Shown one piece after another: positions 42,972 through 53,168 of a DNA stretch of 64,000 nt. The stretch's first letter is position 1. Every line of letters begins with the position of its first letter. Both the position numbers and the translations under genes were made by a program. The notes under the pieces are model-generated. The model saw only the letters and a program-made list of their open reading frames with translations, did no database searches and had not been told where the DNA came from. Source of the DNA: an uncultured Porphyromonadaceae bacterium (GTDB lineage: Bacteria > Bacteroidota > Bacteroidia > Bacteroidales > Muribaculaceae); contig URMS01000010.1 of assembly GCA_900548975.1 (NCBI GenBank), positions 35,617 to 99,616 of the forward strand, read 5' to 3'.

Positions 42972-45900
42972 TTGGTTTTAGAATATTTCCGTGTCCTCTC
43001 CTGACGGACACCTGTTTTTAAATAAATATAAGCGCATGTCACCACATCCTGCACATCGATGCGGCCGTCGCCGTTTATATCGGCAACTTCGGCATCGTAC
43101 TGCGCCTTATTGCCAAGACTTACCTCGACGAGCATCACTGTATCGGAGGCGTCGACTTTGCGGTTGGAATCGGCATCGCCCATAACCTTACGCAGTATCG
43201 CGTCGTCCTGAATATTTCCGGCCTTATCGACTGCGAGAACGCTATAATACATATCGGCTTCGACCTTGTCGGCCGTATAGACGAACTTATCTGAATCAAT
43301 GCCGTCGAGAAGCAAATTCCACAACAGTTCGCCGGCCCGCTGACCGTAAAGTTTTCTATACCATATTCCCGAACCGGCGTCGGAACTTTCAGCCTCGAAT
43401 TCGAAGTTGAGATTGTCGGCCGTTCTGACCGTACGCATTCGTGCGGTCGGGCGCGAATAGTCGGTAGTATTTACCCAGCTGTCTGTGGCGATAGGATTCT
43501 CTGTATTGAAAACTATGCGTGCCGAGTTGGCAATCCGTGTCGAGTCAGGGAGATTGGTCTGAAGTCCGATTTCATATTCAAACTCTCCGATACCGCTGCC
43601 GTCGTAGTTCACAGGCAGTACACCATTCCACGGATTCTCGGCAATGTCCATTGTAAGAGGATCGAGAGTGTTGATTTCCACAATTAGAGAACCGTCTTCC
43701 GAAATATTCCATTCGGCCGAGGCGATGCTGTTGATTTCGGGACGCATATCGACTGTGACAACACCCGAAGCACCCTCTGCCAGTTCGACCGTACGACTTC
43801 CTATACTCAGCGACCGGGCACGGAATGTACCGGTGTCGAAGAGCTTGCTGTCGAGTTTGTTTTCAATCCTTATATACGAAGCCGGAGCGGTAGCCACTTC
43901 GGGCTCGTTCTCGAACTCTATGGTGTAGTCGATTCTCGCAACATCCAGTCCGATATGGTTTGAGCCGCCCGGGGCCACATAGCCGCGCATCTCGTTGGGA
44001 TCGCACGGTCTGGGGATGTCGAGCGGATACGGCGTGGGGTTGGGATTATCGTTTTCGGCATTGTTCTGATTCCTCGGACGCAGCGAATTGTCGAGAGCAT
44101 CGCCGAAAGCTCCCGGTAAAATACCGGCGCCATTCAGTATCGCACCCGGTGTCATGCCGTGAGGAATATTGGTATACGGCAGATCGTCATCATCGAGCAA
44201 ACCGGGATAGGCGTCTCTCCAGGCATTGAAGCTGTTGTTGCCGCCGGCAAGGACTATGCCTCCGAGAGTGCAACCTATGCTTATGCCGATATTTCCGGCT
44301 GTTATGGCATTACCGCCTCCACCTCCGACCGATCCTCCTACTTCATTGGCGGTACTCTGGAAATCGCTCAGACGATTGTAATTGAAATTACTCTCACGAA
44401 TTTTCACAGGCGCTTTTTCTGTCTCGGAGACTGAAAGGAAGCGTTTCACTTCCTGACTCAGCGGCAATCCGCACCACGCGTAGAAGTTCATTTTCTTGTC
44501 GGTGGACTTCAAAGCGAAAGTGAGTGTCTTGGTTTCGCCGGGTTCAAGCCATGGTATATACAAAGGCATATAGCGGCCTTCGACACCCTTTCCGAGAAGA
44601 TTGTCGGTATCGTAGTATAGCGGTTCTTTTTTACCGGCGCTTTCGGGGACACCCGCAACCACAAATCTTCTGTACAGCTCTACATCAAGATTATCGTATG
44701 CCACATTGAATGGTACGGCCCACAGGCTGGTATTAGAAAGATTGGTAACGCTCACACTGAGGGTGTGAGGCAACTGGCGGACGGCCTGTTTCAGACTCAC
44801 CTCTACCTTGGGCTCCACATATTGCAGCTGCTCGAGGACAAGGGCATCCGGCACTACTATCGTGTCGGTCTTATCGTCGGCATTGAATACGAGGCCAAGA
44901 TCATATGCACCACAGGTCGCCCCGGAGTCAAAACCAAAATCGAAAAGCGCTTTCGCTCTGGAATGACCAGTAGTGACAACGCTGTCACAGCCAACGACTA
45001 TATCGCCCTTGGACAGCCAAACCTTTTTCAGGCTTTCAAAGCCGTTTCCGGCAAGCGACATGATCATCAGTCCTTCGTTGGCGTGTCGCGAGGGAGTGTG
45101 TTCAAGCAGTGCGAAACGGTCGATTCTGTCGAGACGGAGATTGGTCGGCAGATTCTGGGAAACATCGTGAATCACCGCATAATGTGTGCCGTCTGACCGG
45201 GTATGGGTCCCTGCACCATTGACAATATCAATGCCTCGCGATGCAAACAGCAGTGAGCCGGAATTGTCGTATAAGTCGACCGAGGCGTTGCGGTCGGTTC
45301 CGAGTATCAGGCTGTCGCCATATTGTGCTGTGAACGAATATATCTTTATCTCATTGTCTTTAAAAGAACCCGTCATTTTAGCAATTCCGGGACTGATGGT
45401 ATCTATGGCAGAGTCTATTTTCTGTCGGGTGTCGTGAAATGGCGACGAACTCACATTCAGATACCCGCGGTTATCGCTCACCAGCATATTAAAGTGGTTA
45501 AGCGGATAGATAACCGGCTTTTCATCCTCGACTGCGAAATAATAGTCGGTAGACCGGAAAGCATATTCTCTGACTGGGAACAGAGACACTATCGAAGCCG
45601 GAGTCTCGGGATTCTCGAGATTGAAACTTGCCTGATTGTCGATATCGTCGTTGATCCAGTAGCTATAGTTTTTAATACCTATGCCGCCCTGCGGTATTTT
45701 CACGAAATAGGCTGAGAAGGCCTGTGTCGTTACCGGCGGTTTGCCTGCAAGCAGGAAACGGATGGAATGCAGTCCGTCGGCCAAAGCGGCCACATCGATA
45801 TCGGCATGGAGCAAACCATTGACAATACTCCCGACTGAATAACCGGACGGATCATTGTCGATGGTATAGAAACAGGTCATGCCGTCGGTCTCACTTTTTT

Positions 45901-46354
45901 CAGGAACTCTCAGAAACAATCCTTCGGCTATATCGGTCGGTATCACTCCGTCCTCTCCGGTGAACTGAACCGCAACGGTATGCAGACCGATCGAAAGTTC
46001 CGACGCGTCAAATTCAAAATGGAATGAGCCGGCGGCCGCGCCGTCCTGTCCGTCCACTACGGCGGGGATTCCGTCGATATAAAAGCGCGGAGTGAGACCG
46101 TCGGGACTTTTAATGCGCAGGAAATCTCTTGAAACCAACGATGCGTGTCCGTTGGAATCCACATACCGCACATGGACAGTATGCCGTCCCTCGGGCAGCG
46201 ACGAGGCATCTATATCCAACGGGCCCGCACCTGTAAACACAGCCTGCGGAGACGCCTTGTCCGCGCAGTCGAACCAGTAGCTGTACTGCCCCGCCGCAAA
46301 AGAGACGCTGAAGATTAAGATTGCCGCCGTCAGCAGTAATTTACGTGTAATCAT
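42968..46354 (-). CDS. Very large secreted protein with C-terminal dockerin-like module
   Basis: 1128 aa, signal peptide MITRKLLLTAAILIFSVSFA. The N-terminal third has repeated beta modules, each marked by similar phrases (SLPEGRHTVHVRYVD, ELSIGLHTVAVQFTGEDG, ALADGLHSIRFLLAGK). The middle has YSYWINDDIDNQ and a Gly-rich GGSVGGGGGNAITAGNIGIS stretch. Late modules read as Ig-like (ARMRTVRTADNLNFEFEAES). The end holds two calcium-loop repeats, GDADSNRKVDASDTVMLVE and ADINGDGRIDVQDVVTCA, as in type I dockerins. Surface or extracellular; function unknown. Second gene of a three-gene operon. Confidence 0.72.
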   Translation of the reverse strand: MITRKLLLTAAILIFSVSFAAGQYSYWFDCADKASPQAVFTGAGPLDIDASSLPEGRHTVHVRYVDSNGHASLVSRDFLRIKSPDGLTPRFYIDGIPAVVDGQDGAAAGSFHFEFDASELSIGLHTVAVQFTGEDGVIPTDIAEGLFLRVPEKSETDGMTCFYTIDNDPSGYSVGSIVNGLLHADIDVAALADGLHSIRFLLAGKPPVTTQAFSAYFVKIPQGGIGIKNYSYWINDDIDNQASFNLENPETPASIVSLFPVREYAFRSTDYYFAVEDEKPVIYPLNHFNMLVSDNRGYLNVSSSPFHDTRQKIDSAIDTISPGIAKMTGSFKDNEIKIYSFTAQYGDSLILGTDRNASVDLYDNSGSLLFASRGIDIVNGAGTHTRSDGTHYAVIHDVSQNLPTNLRLDRIDRFALLEHTPSRHANEGLMIMSLAGNGFESLKKVWLSKGDIVVGCDSVVTTGHSRAKALFDFGFDSGATCGAYDLGLVFNADDKTDTIVVPDALVLEQLQYVEPKVEVSLKQAVRQLPHTLSVSVTNLSNTSLWAVPFNVAYDNLDVELYRRFVVAGVPESAGKKEPLYYDTDNLLGKGVEGRYMPLYIPWLEPGETKTLTFALKSTDKKMNFYAWCGLPLSQEVKRFLSVSETEKAPVKIRESNFNYNRLSDFQSTANEVGGSVGGGGGNAITAGNIGISIGCTLGGIVLAGGNNSFNAWRDAYPGLLDDDDLPYTNIPHGMTPGAILNGAGILPGAFGDALDNSLRPRNQNNAENDNPNPTPYPLDIPRPCDPNEMRGYVAPGGSNHIGLDVARIDYTIEFENEPEVATAPASYIRIENKLDSKLFDTGTFRARSLSIGSRTVELAEGASGVVTVDMRPEINSIASAEWNISEDGSLIVEINTLDPLTMDIAENPWNGVLPVNYDGSGIGEFEYEIGLQTNLPDSTRIANSARIVFNTENPIATDSWVNTTDYSRPTARMRTVRTADNLNFEFEAESSDAGSGIWYRKLYGQRAGELLWNLLLDGIDSDKFVYTADKVEADMYYSVLAVDKAGNIQDDAILRKVMGDADSNRKVDASDTVMLVEVSLGNKAQYDAEVADINGDGRIDVQDVVTCAYIYLKTGVRQERTRKYSKTK

Positions 46355-46363
46355 AATCCTGGT

Positions 46364-47338
46364 TTATTCGACGCCGGCCACCTCTATATCTATCGAAAGC
46401 TTACCGTCCGGGCTTGTTTTAGGAGCTACATTGAATTTTGTGATCCTCGGATTGGATGGCATGGGGCTGAATCCGATATTACCGTCATAGATGCCAATCT
46501 GAGTATCGTCGGATGAGGGAAGGGATTTCAGTTCGTCGGAGAGTTCATAGAAAGTGTCCTCCACATAGGGAGTTCCGTTGAAGGCAGAATTGGTATTGAT
46601 AAGACCGTCCTGCGATTCTAAGGGGTTCACGGTCGTGCCAAGCACTACACAATAGTTGAACGAGAGATTTTCGACCGATCCGGGCACATTTCCCAGTACG
46701 CAGTTTACAAACTGCTGCGAACCGGCTGCCTGTGAAATATTATTCAGGATACAATTCTGAAAACTCGATTCAGGTCCCGACTCCACATCGCCGATAACAG
46801 AATTTACAGCCGTAAGTTTCAGCCATCCCGACGTGGTGCCGCGTGATATTTTATTTATCACATAGCTGTTTACCAGTGTTACATCTGAAGCAAACGATGT
46901 GCCCGTACCGGTCACATTAAGGCTGTTTAAAGTGCATTTGTAGAAATTGAGCGGAGTTTTCGAGCGGGTAAGCCTCACCTCGTTTTTGAAAACGACATTC
47001 TCGAAGTTTACAGCGTAGTTTTCAAGATTCTGATTGCCGACAATTTCCGAGGGGATATTGCTGACCTCGCCGCAGGGAAGGCCCATGCCGGCACCACGGA
47101 TTGTAAGACCGTTTTTCAGCACTCCGTTTTTTCCCGATGTCACAGCATCGAACTGACCGGGAGAAAGAGTAATCACATCACCGCTGTCGGCCGCTTCCAC
47201 CGCTTTGTTAAGGGCCTGGGAGCCGTAGAAAAAGTTTACTTCTCCCTTGTGCAGGAGAGTCGCAATCTGCGAGGTCTGTGCCTGAGACGACGTTGCAAGA
47301 CCTATGAGCACTGCAAGAAAAACAACAATTCTATTCAT
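46364..47338 (-). CDS. Secreted right-handed beta-helix protein
   Basis: A 324-aa protein with signal peptide MNRIVVFLAVLIGLATSSQA. Parallel beta-helix signatures run from about residue 40 to 230: SGDVITLSPGQFDA, GLTIRGAGMG, AVNFENVVFKNEVRL, FYKCTLNSLNVTG and FQNCILNNISQ, resembling pectate-lyase-like carbohydrate-binding or -cleaving proteins. No catalytic residues could be assigned. The end (KFNVAPKTSPDGKLSIDIEV) is not a sorting tail. First gene of the operon, 9 bp before the dockerin protein gene, and preceded by a long structured leader. Confidence 0.7.
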   Translation of the reverse strand: MNRIVVFLAVLIGLATSSQAQTSQIATLLHKGEVNFFYGSQALNKAVEAADSGDVITLSPGQFDAVTSGKNGVLKNGLTIRGAGMGLPCGEVSNIPSEIVGNQNLENYAVNFENVVFKNEVRLTRSKTPLNFYKCTLNSLNVTGTGTSFASDVTLVNSYVINKISRGTTSGWLKLTAVNSVIGDVESGPESSFQNCILNNISQAAGSQQFVNCVLGNVPGSVENLSFNYCVVLGTTVNPLESQDGLINTNSAFNGTPYVEDTFYELSDELKSLPSSDDTQIGIYDGNIGFSPMPSNPRITKFNVAPKTSPDGKLSIDIEVAGVE

Positions 47339-47407
47339 TGTTCTGTAGCATCTCGTGTGCGAAGCCCTTGCACCGATAGTGAAGTTGATAATGAATTAGT
47401 TACAATA

Positions 47408-47698
47408 CAAAATAAAAAGCGGAGCTTCTCACTGCGATCGCTCCACCTTATAGAGGTTCTGCTAAAAACCCTGCTTGCCGGAACAATAACAATGAGAAGC
47501 TCCGTGACTTGCTATATATCACACACGGTAAACCGACAACAATTGCTGTCAGTCTACCGGTGAGTTACAACACTCACAGAGACATTCACTGTAACGTCGC
47601 CTTTGACAAGCATTTGAAATTTAGCAGATTCCTATAAGGTCAAAGCAAAACGTAACGTGACGCCTTTTAAAATGTATGCAGTGCCTTTCGGCACATTG
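47408..47698 (-). ncRNA. Candidate structured leader or free-standing RNA upstream of the beta-helix gene
   Basis: A roughly 290-nt transcript predicted from promoter 47704-47735. In transcript order: a 5-bp hairpin closed by a GAAA tetraloop (47681-47694); a CTTTGAC/GTCAAAG stem (47601-47645); an extended stem CGGTAGAC.../GTTTACCG (47526-47559); and a perfect 12-bp stem CGGAGCTTCTCA/TGAGAAGCTCCG (47420-47431 with 47493-47504) followed by CTTTTTATTTT, which looks like a terminator. If transcription stops there it is a small RNA; if not, it is a 360-nt leader of the secreted-protein operon. No known RNA family recognised. The remaining parts of the 443-nt gap (47339-47407, 47736-47781) show nothing. 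Confidence 0.55.
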
Positions 47699-47703
47699 CT
47701 TTG

Positions 47704-47735
47704 CAAATATATGCGATTATAAAATCTTTTTCAAA
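47704..47735 (-). promoter_or_regulatory. Promoter of the structured RNA / secreted-protein operon
   Basis: Minus strand TTTG (47732-47735), 20 nt, TATATTTG (47704-47711). Perfect consensus. Confidence 0.8.
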
Positions 47736-47781
47736 ACAAGCGCCCTGATATTAACACAAATTAACTATTTTGATAAACGGT

Positions 47782-49464
47782 TCAGTGGGAGATGGCGGCG
47801 GAGTCGAGGCGGGCGAAGTCGGAGGTGCGGAGGCCGGCGCGGGAGAGGGGGACACCTTCGTTGTAGTCGTTGACGTAGAGGCGGTCGGGTTCGCGGTAGG
47901 TAGGTTCGGTGAGGGCGGCCGTCGGGTCGTAGACAGCAGTGGTGATGTCGGCGAGCGACATCAGGGTGTGGAAGGCGCTCCGGCTCGACGACACATTTGC
48001 ACCGGCGTGGGCGCGGGCGGCGGCCAGACGCCCGGGGTGACGGGCGGCATACCCTTCGGACATCCACAGTATCACCGGCACGTGGAGCTGCCAGTAGGTA
48101 GGCGTAGGCGAGGCATGGAGGAAGCGCTCGCGGTCGTCGTCGAATATATCCTCGCCGTGGTCGGTGAGATAGAGCATCGCTGCGGGGCGGCCGCTTTGCT
48201 CGAGTACCGACGCCACACTGTCGAGCACGGCATCGATATAGAGTATGGTGTTGTCGTAGGCATTGATAAGCGAGGAGCGGTTGGCGCGCTTGGCCTGCAT
48301 GTCGTGGTCGGGTCTGAAGCGGCTGAAATCGGCCGGATAGCGCTCGGTGTAGTTGAAATGCGAGCCATAGGTATGAAGCACGGCAAATACGGGCACGCCG
48401 GCATTGCCATCGAGGAATCGACCGAGCGCACTGCAAGTCTCCATGTCGTGGTGGGAGCGGCCGTCTTCGGTCAGAAAATCGACGCTGTCGGCCTCCTCGC
48501 CGAAGAAATCTATGAGCGAACCGTTGTGCTGCTGGTTCGAAATCCACGCGGTGCGGTATCCGGCCTCGTCGAAAGCCGATATCACCCCCTTGACATTGTA
48601 GATAGAATCGCCGAAATGGTCGGCCGAGAGATGCGACATGAGCAGCGGCACGCTCTTGTGCGTAGTGTTGCTCTCGGAAAGCGCTTTGCCGTAGGATATG
48701 AGATTCTCGCGCCGCGACAGGCGGGGATTGGTCGGGCGCGGATAGCCGTTGAGCTGCCAGTTGTCGGCGCGCGAGGTCTCACCTATCACGAGCACTATGA
48801 CCGGAGGCACAGAGTCGATACGGGCTTCGGCGCCGAAAGTGAACGGGGCCGAAGACGCCTTGTACTCCTTGGCAAGCGCCGTGCGGTAGGCCGCCATGCC
48901 CATGTTGTAGCTCACGTTGACAGGGAAAAGCTCGCGGTGCGGCCTGTAGCCCCCGGGGAGCACAAAGGCCACTACAAATGCCACCAGTCCGGCACATGCC
49001 ACCGCGAGACCGGCGAAACCGGCGCGGCGTCGCGACGAAGCTGCGGTATATTCCTTTTTCACACAAAGCACTATTCCCAGGACTATCGGCGGCAGATAGA
49101 GCAGGCACACCACAGCTATGGCCACGCCGAGATTGCGCAGCAGTTCGGTCGCCTCATGATAGTTTGTGGTAACGACGTTGAGAAACATGTCGATGGCTAT
49201 TATCGACTCGCCGTAGAGATAGATGAGCACTATCTGGAACGCGCACAGCACCATCACCGGAATCAGGAAGAGCGCCGTGCGCCCTACCCTGCGGCTCCAG
49301 GCCATCAGCAGGAGATAGACGCCGAGCGGCAAAGCCACATTGGCTATACGCGAGGCCGGAGAGTAGTACTGCTCGGTAATATCGAGTATGACGTTGGGCA
49401 CCACCAGCAGCAATGGCAGCGCCCACATGAATATTAACGGTAGATATTTTATTATTTTTTTCAT
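47782..49464 (-). CDS. Phosphoethanolamine transferase-like sulfatase-fold protein
   Basis: A 560-aa inner-membrane enzyme of the EptA/CptA group. Five N-terminal transmembrane helices (to about residue 185) are followed by a periplasmic alkaline-phosphatase-fold domain: VLVIGETSRADNWQLNGYPR with the nucleophile Thr, SNTTHKSVPLLMSHLS, TAWISNQQHNGSLIDFF, LHTYGSHFNYTERYP and YLTDHGEDIFDD. It would transfer phosphoethanolamine to lipid A or another envelope glycan, affecting cationic-peptide resistance. The acceptor is not known. Its start shares one base with the stop of the Omp85-like gene upstream. Confidence 0.88.
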   Translation of the reverse strand: MKKIIKYLPLIFMWALPLLLVVPNVILDITEQYYSPASRIANVALPLGVYLLLMAWSRRVGRTALFLIPVMVLCAFQIVLIYLYGESIIAIDMFLNVVTTNYHEATELLRNLGVAIAVVCLLYLPPIVLGIVLCVKKEYTAASSRRRAGFAGLAVACAGLVAFVVAFVLPGGYRPHRELFPVNVSYNMGMAAYRTALAKEYKASSAPFTFGAEARIDSVPPVIVLVIGETSRADNWQLNGYPRPTNPRLSRRENLISYGKALSESNTTHKSVPLLMSHLSADHFGDSIYNVKGVISAFDEAGYRTAWISNQQHNGSLIDFFGEEADSVDFLTEDGRSHHDMETCSALGRFLDGNAGVPVFAVLHTYGSHFNYTERYPADFSRFRPDHDMQAKRANRSSLINAYDNTILYIDAVLDSVASVLEQSGRPAAMLYLTDHGEDIFDDDRERFLHASPTPTYWQLHVPVILWMSEGYAARHPGRLAAARAHAGANVSSSRSAFHTLMSLADITTAVYDPTAALTEPTYREPDRLYVNDYNEGVPLSRAGLRTSDFARLDSAAISH

Positions 49465-50633
49465 CAGAATGCCTCGTTGATACTGAAAATAAAGCCTGTC
49501 TGGTGGCGGCCGAAACCGAGGTCGAGGCGCACATTTACTCTCTTCTTGAACTCCCAGCGGTAGCCGATGCCGTAGTTAGGCAGAATCTTGCGCAGAGTAA
49601 TTTCGGAGAATTTAGGGAAGATAGTACCGGCGCCTATCCATGCCACCAGGCCGTTGCGGTGCCATATATGCTGCCGCAGCTCAAGGCACACGTCGATCTC
49701 CGACTTGTCGCGGTAGCGGCCTTCGAAATATCCGCGCATATTGTCGCTGCCGCCGAGTGTCGACAGCAGTCCCCACGGAGTATTGCCGTAGGTCAGGCGC
49801 GAATGGGCCTGAAAAGCGACTATAGCGTCGCGCCACAGCGGCCTGTAGAATGCGAAGGTGAGCTCGGTGAGCGAGAAAGCATAGCGGTTGAGAAGAAAGC
49901 GCGGGTTGAAACGCTGGTCGAACCGCAGGAAAATACCGCGCGAGGCGTTGGTCAGGAAGTCGCGGGTATCGTACTGTAGGGTGACGCCCACGCCGAGATT
50001 GAACGTGCGGTCGTCCTCGCCTTCCCACAGCCACGGCTTGGCGAAATGGCGGCCGTTGATATAGTCGAATGTGGCAAACGGACCGAGATAGAGATTGTTG
50101 GCCAGACGCCACACCCATCCTGCCTGGGCCTGCGAATTGAGGTATTTGTAATTCGACTCGTTGTCGTCGTTTACATTGTTATCGTAGCCTATGCCCCAGA
50201 ATTTTGTCGCCACCGACGAGAAATTGACGTCGTACTGCAGGCGGCCGCGGTCGTGGGGCGCTATGTGGGTGCCTCGCACGCCGAGCTTGAAGAACATGCT
50301 TGTGGTGGCGTCGAAATATATCGACACATCCGACGGCGGGAGCACCGTATCTGTCATGTCGGTGCGGTAGAGACCGGCCGCTACAAGCCCGATGCCGAAT
50401 TTCGTGTCGGTGGAATAGTGAGGCCCTCCGATAAAACTTATGTCGAATTTCTTGTGTTCTTTCGGCTTGTTGGCATCTTCGAAGTACTCGATTATCTTAG
50501 TAATCAGACCCTTTTTAGCCGGCACGGTGTCGGCCGGCGCCTCCGAGAGAGAGTCCGTAGCGTTCTGTGCTGACATACAGACCGTTGCAGCTATGACATA
50601 AGATAATATGATGAAAGACCGTAGATGTCGCAT
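49464..50633 (-). CDS. Omp85/BamA-like surface antigen, barrel only
   Basis: A 389-aa outer-membrane protein with signal peptide MRHLRSFIILSYVIAATVCM. After a short Lys-rich region, the remaining 330 or so residues are beta-rich barrel strands, with the bacterial surface antigen pattern (GGPHYSTDTKFGIGLVAAGL, YDTRDFLTNASRGIFLRFD, LGGSDNMRGYFEGRYRDKS, NYGIGYRWEFKKRVNVRLDL) and a terminal aromatic Phe. No POTRA domain is present, so it is not BamA. Role unknown; one-base overlap with the transferase gene suggests a joint envelope function. Confidence 0.82.
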   Translation of the reverse strand: MRHLRSFIILSYVIAATVCMSAQNATDSLSEAPADTVPAKKGLITKIIEYFEDANKPKEHKKFDISFIGGPHYSTDTKFGIGLVAAGLYRTDMTDTVLPPSDVSIYFDATTSMFFKLGVRGTHIAPHDRGRLQYDVNFSSVATKFWGIGYDNNVNDDNESNYKYLNSQAQAGWVWRLANNLYLGPFATFDYINGRHFAKPWLWEGEDDRTFNLGVGVTLQYDTRDFLTNASRGIFLRFDQRFNPRFLLNRYAFSLTELTFAFYRPLWRDAIVAFQAHSRLTYGNTPWGLLSTLGGSDNMRGYFEGRYRDKSEIDVCLELRQHIWHRNGLVAWIGAGTIFPKFSEITLRKILPNYGIGYRWEFKKRVNVRLDLGFGRHQTGFIFSINEAF

Positions 50634-50645
50634 ATGGATGAATGT

Positions 50646-50677
50646 CTTGCAATATTAACAAAAATCTGCTAATTTTG
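50646..50677 (+). promoter_or_regulatory. Promoter of menDBCE
   Basis: CTTG (50646-50649), 20 nt, TAATTTTG (50670-50677); one mismatch in the -33 element. Leader of about 24 nt before the ATG at 50708. Confidence 0.75.
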
Positions 50678-50707
50678 TTACGTTGAAAAGTTATTTTCAC
50701 CAACTTT

Positions 50708-52330
50708 ATGGCTCAAACAGAAACAATCGACAACGATGTCTGCCGCATGCTCTGCTCTTTGGCAGCGGATTACGGCGTACGCGATGTCATAGTGTCGCCG
50801 GGCACGCGCTCGGCGCCTCTGGCGGTGGTTTTCAGCCGTTCGGCGCACTTCCGCATACACACTGTCATCGACGAGCGTTGCGCCGCCTTCATGGCTCTCG
50901 GCATGTCTCTGGCCACGGGACAGCCCGTAGTCCTGATATGCACATCGGGGTCGGCGCTGATGAATTACGGCCCAGCTTTGGCCGAGGCATACTACCGCCG
51001 CGTGCCTGTGATAGCCATCACCGCCGACCGCCCCGCCCGCTGGATCGATCAGCTCGACAGCCAGACCATGAGGCAGCCCGGCGCTCTGGCAGCCGTAGTG
51101 AGGAAATGGGTCGATATTCCCGTGGCGGCCGATACCGATGCTGCCCTCTTCACCAAGGCCAACCTCGAAGTATGCGACGCCTTCGACGCCGCCCTCGGCA
51201 ACCGCCGCGGCCCGGTACACATCAACGTGCAGCTCGACATACCGCTCACCCCTATGACCGACAAAGAGCCGGTCAACAAGGCCCGGATCATAAAAGCGAT
51301 TCGGCCGCAAGGCTCCCCAGGCGACTTCGACGAAATAATCGGGAAAATACGCGATAAGAAAATCGTAATAGTATGCGGCGACACCACTCCGGGCGAATGC
51401 GCCGCACTGAACAGTATCGATTTGCGCGGAATCCCTGCCCTTGCCGAGGTACAGGCCAATATAGCTCAGTCCTACAGAATCGGAACTTTCGACCGTCTCC
51501 TGCGGGCAGCGTGCGCCGACGGCCTCGAGCCGGATATCGTCATAGCCATAGGCGGAAGCATCGTTTCGGCGCGCCTGAAACGATGGCTACGCACCATGGG
51601 CGATAAAGAGATATACACTTTAGGGTACACCGACAACTCTACCGATACTTACAAGCGGCTCACGACACGGATAGAGTGCGATCCGCTGCCATTTCTGCAG
51701 GCACTCGCCGCGGCTGTTACTGAAAAGGAATATAGCCGCAGATGGCAATCGTTTGCCGAGGAATCGCAGCTAAAAAACGAGAATTTTGTAAGAACCAATC
51801 CTATAATGGCAGCCATCGGCAAAATCGCCGATAGATTCAGAGGCGACATCCATGTAGGAAACGGCTCGGCCATACGCTACGCCCAGATGCTGCGATGGAA
51901 CGGCCCGGTCTACTCCAACCGCGGCATCAGCGGCATCGACGGATGCACCTCAACTGCGCTCGGATATGCACTCGCCGGCAGCGCGCCGACACTGCTCATT
52001 ACCGGCGACATGAGCGCCGCATACGATATCGGCGCCCTTGGGGCCGCAGTGCCACCCCGTGGCTTCCGCATAGTGGTCCTCGACAACGACGGCGGCGACA
52101 TTTTCCGCAATATAGGCACCACCGGCGGCCTGCCCGAACTCGAGCAACTCTTCACAGTGCCTCCGCGGCTGCCTCTTCGCCAACTCGCCGACGCCTACGG
52201 CTACCGCTACTTCGAATACAGTTGTCAGCAACCCGACGATTCCATAATAGATGATTTTCTGGACCCCGAAGGCTCACCGGCCATCATGAGACTAAAGATA
52301 CAAAAAGAACACTCCAAGCATTTACTTTAA
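50708..52330 (+). CDS. menD: 2-succinyl-5-enolpyruvyl-6-hydroxy-3-cyclohexene-1-carboxylate synthase
   Basis: A 540-aa thiamine-diphosphate enzyme of menaquinone synthesis that condenses isochorismate with 2-oxoglutarate. Landmarks are [39 protein letters not shown], the PP domain [18 protein letters not shown] and the ThDP/Mg site [13 protein letters not shown] with [16 protein letters not shown]. Family length. First gene of menD-menB-menC-menE; menF is not in the window. The next gene starts 1 base after its stop. Confidence 0.96.
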   Translation: MAQTETIDNDVCRMLCSLAADYGVRDVIVSPGTRSAPLAVVFSRSAHFRIHTVIDERCAAFMALGMSLATGQPVVLICTSGSALMNYGPALAEAYYRRVPVIAITADRPARWIDQLDSQTMRQPGALAAVVRKWVDIPVAADTDAALFTKANLEVCDAFDAALGNRRGPVHINVQLDIPLTPMTDKEPVNKARIIKAIRPQGSPGDFDEIIGKIRDKKIVIVCGDTTPGECAALNSIDLRGIPALAEVQANIAQSYRIGTFDRLLRAACADGLEPDIVIAIGGSIVSARLKRWLRTMGDKEIYTLGYTDNSTDTYKRLTTRIECDPLPFLQALAAAVTEKEYSRRWQSFAEESQLKNENFVRTNPIMAAIGKIADRFRGDIHVGNGSAIRYAQMLRWNGPVYSNRGISGIDGCTSTALGYALAGSAPTLLITGDMSAAYDIGALGAAVPPRGFRIVVLDNDGGDIFRNIGTTGGLPELEQLFTVPPRLPLRQLADAYGYRYFEYSCQQPDDSIIDDFLDPEGSPAIMRLKIQKEHSKHLL

Positions 52331-52331
52331 A

Positions 52332-53168
52332 ATGGAAACAAATGCACAGCCGCGCAAGTGGCAGACCATAAAGGAATACTCCGACATACTCTTCGACTTC
52401 TTCGAGGGTATAGCCAAAATAACCATCAACCGCCCCGAGGTATACAACGCCTTCCGGCCGCAGACCAATGCCCAGATACTCGATGCCCTCGAATACTGCC
52501 GCGATACCCCCGAAGTGCGCGTGGTGGTGCTCACCGGTGCCGGCGACAAGGCATTCTGCTCGGGCGGCGACCAGAACTACAAGACACACGGCGGCTACCG
52601 CGATGCCGACGGCACGCCGCGCCTCAACGTGCTCGACATCCATAAATTCATCCGCTCGCTGGTGAAGCCCGTCATAGCCATGGTCAACGGCTACGCTATA
52701 GGCGGCGGCAACGTGCTGCAGGTAGTATGCGACCTCTCCATCGCGTCGGAAAACGCACGCTTCGGCCAGACAGGCCCCAAGGTGGGCAGCTTCGACGCCG
52801 GTTTCGGCTCGTCGTACCTCGCCCGCTGCGTAGGCCAGAAGAAAGCCCGCGAAATATGGTTCCTCTGCCGCCAGTATACCGCCGCAGAGGCCCTCGAAAT
52901 GGGTATGATAAACAAGGTTGTTCCCTTCGACCGCCTCGAAGACGAGGTCGTAGACTGGTGCAAGACCATAATGATGCGCAGTCCGTTTGCCATCCGCATG
53001 ATCAAGCGCGCGCTCAACGCTGAGCTCGACGGCCAGCACGGCCTCATGGAATTTGCCGGCGACGCCACCCTCATGTACTATCTCATGGACGAGGCCCAGG
53101 AAGGCCGCAACGCCTTCCTCGAAAAACGCGACCCCGACTTCGACAAATATCCGCAGTTCCCGGGATGA
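52332..53168 (+). CDS. menB: 1,4-dihydroxy-2-naphthoyl-CoA synthase
   Basis: A 278-aa crotonase-fold enzyme closing the naphthoquinone ring. It begins ...[20 protein letters not shown]; CoA oxyanion-hole motifs are [19 protein letters not shown] and [20 protein letters not shown], and the MenB-typical [20 protein letters not shown] and [15 protein letters not shown] tail are present. Nothing appears truncated. Overlaps menC by 4 nt. Confidence 0.96.
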   Translation: METNAQPRKWQTIKEYSDILFDFFEGIAKITINRPEVYNAFRPQTNAQILDALEYCRDTPEVRVVVLTGAGDKAFCSGGDQNYKTHGGYRDADGTPRLNVLDIHKFIRSLVKPVIAMVNGYAIGGGNVLQVVCDLSIASENARFGQTGPKVGSFDAGFGSSYLARCVGQKKAREIWFLCRQYTAAEALEMGMINKVVPFDRLEDEVVDWCKTIMMRSPFAIRMIKRALNAELDGQHGLMEFAGDATLMYYLMDEAQEGRNAFLEKRDPDFDKYPQFPG

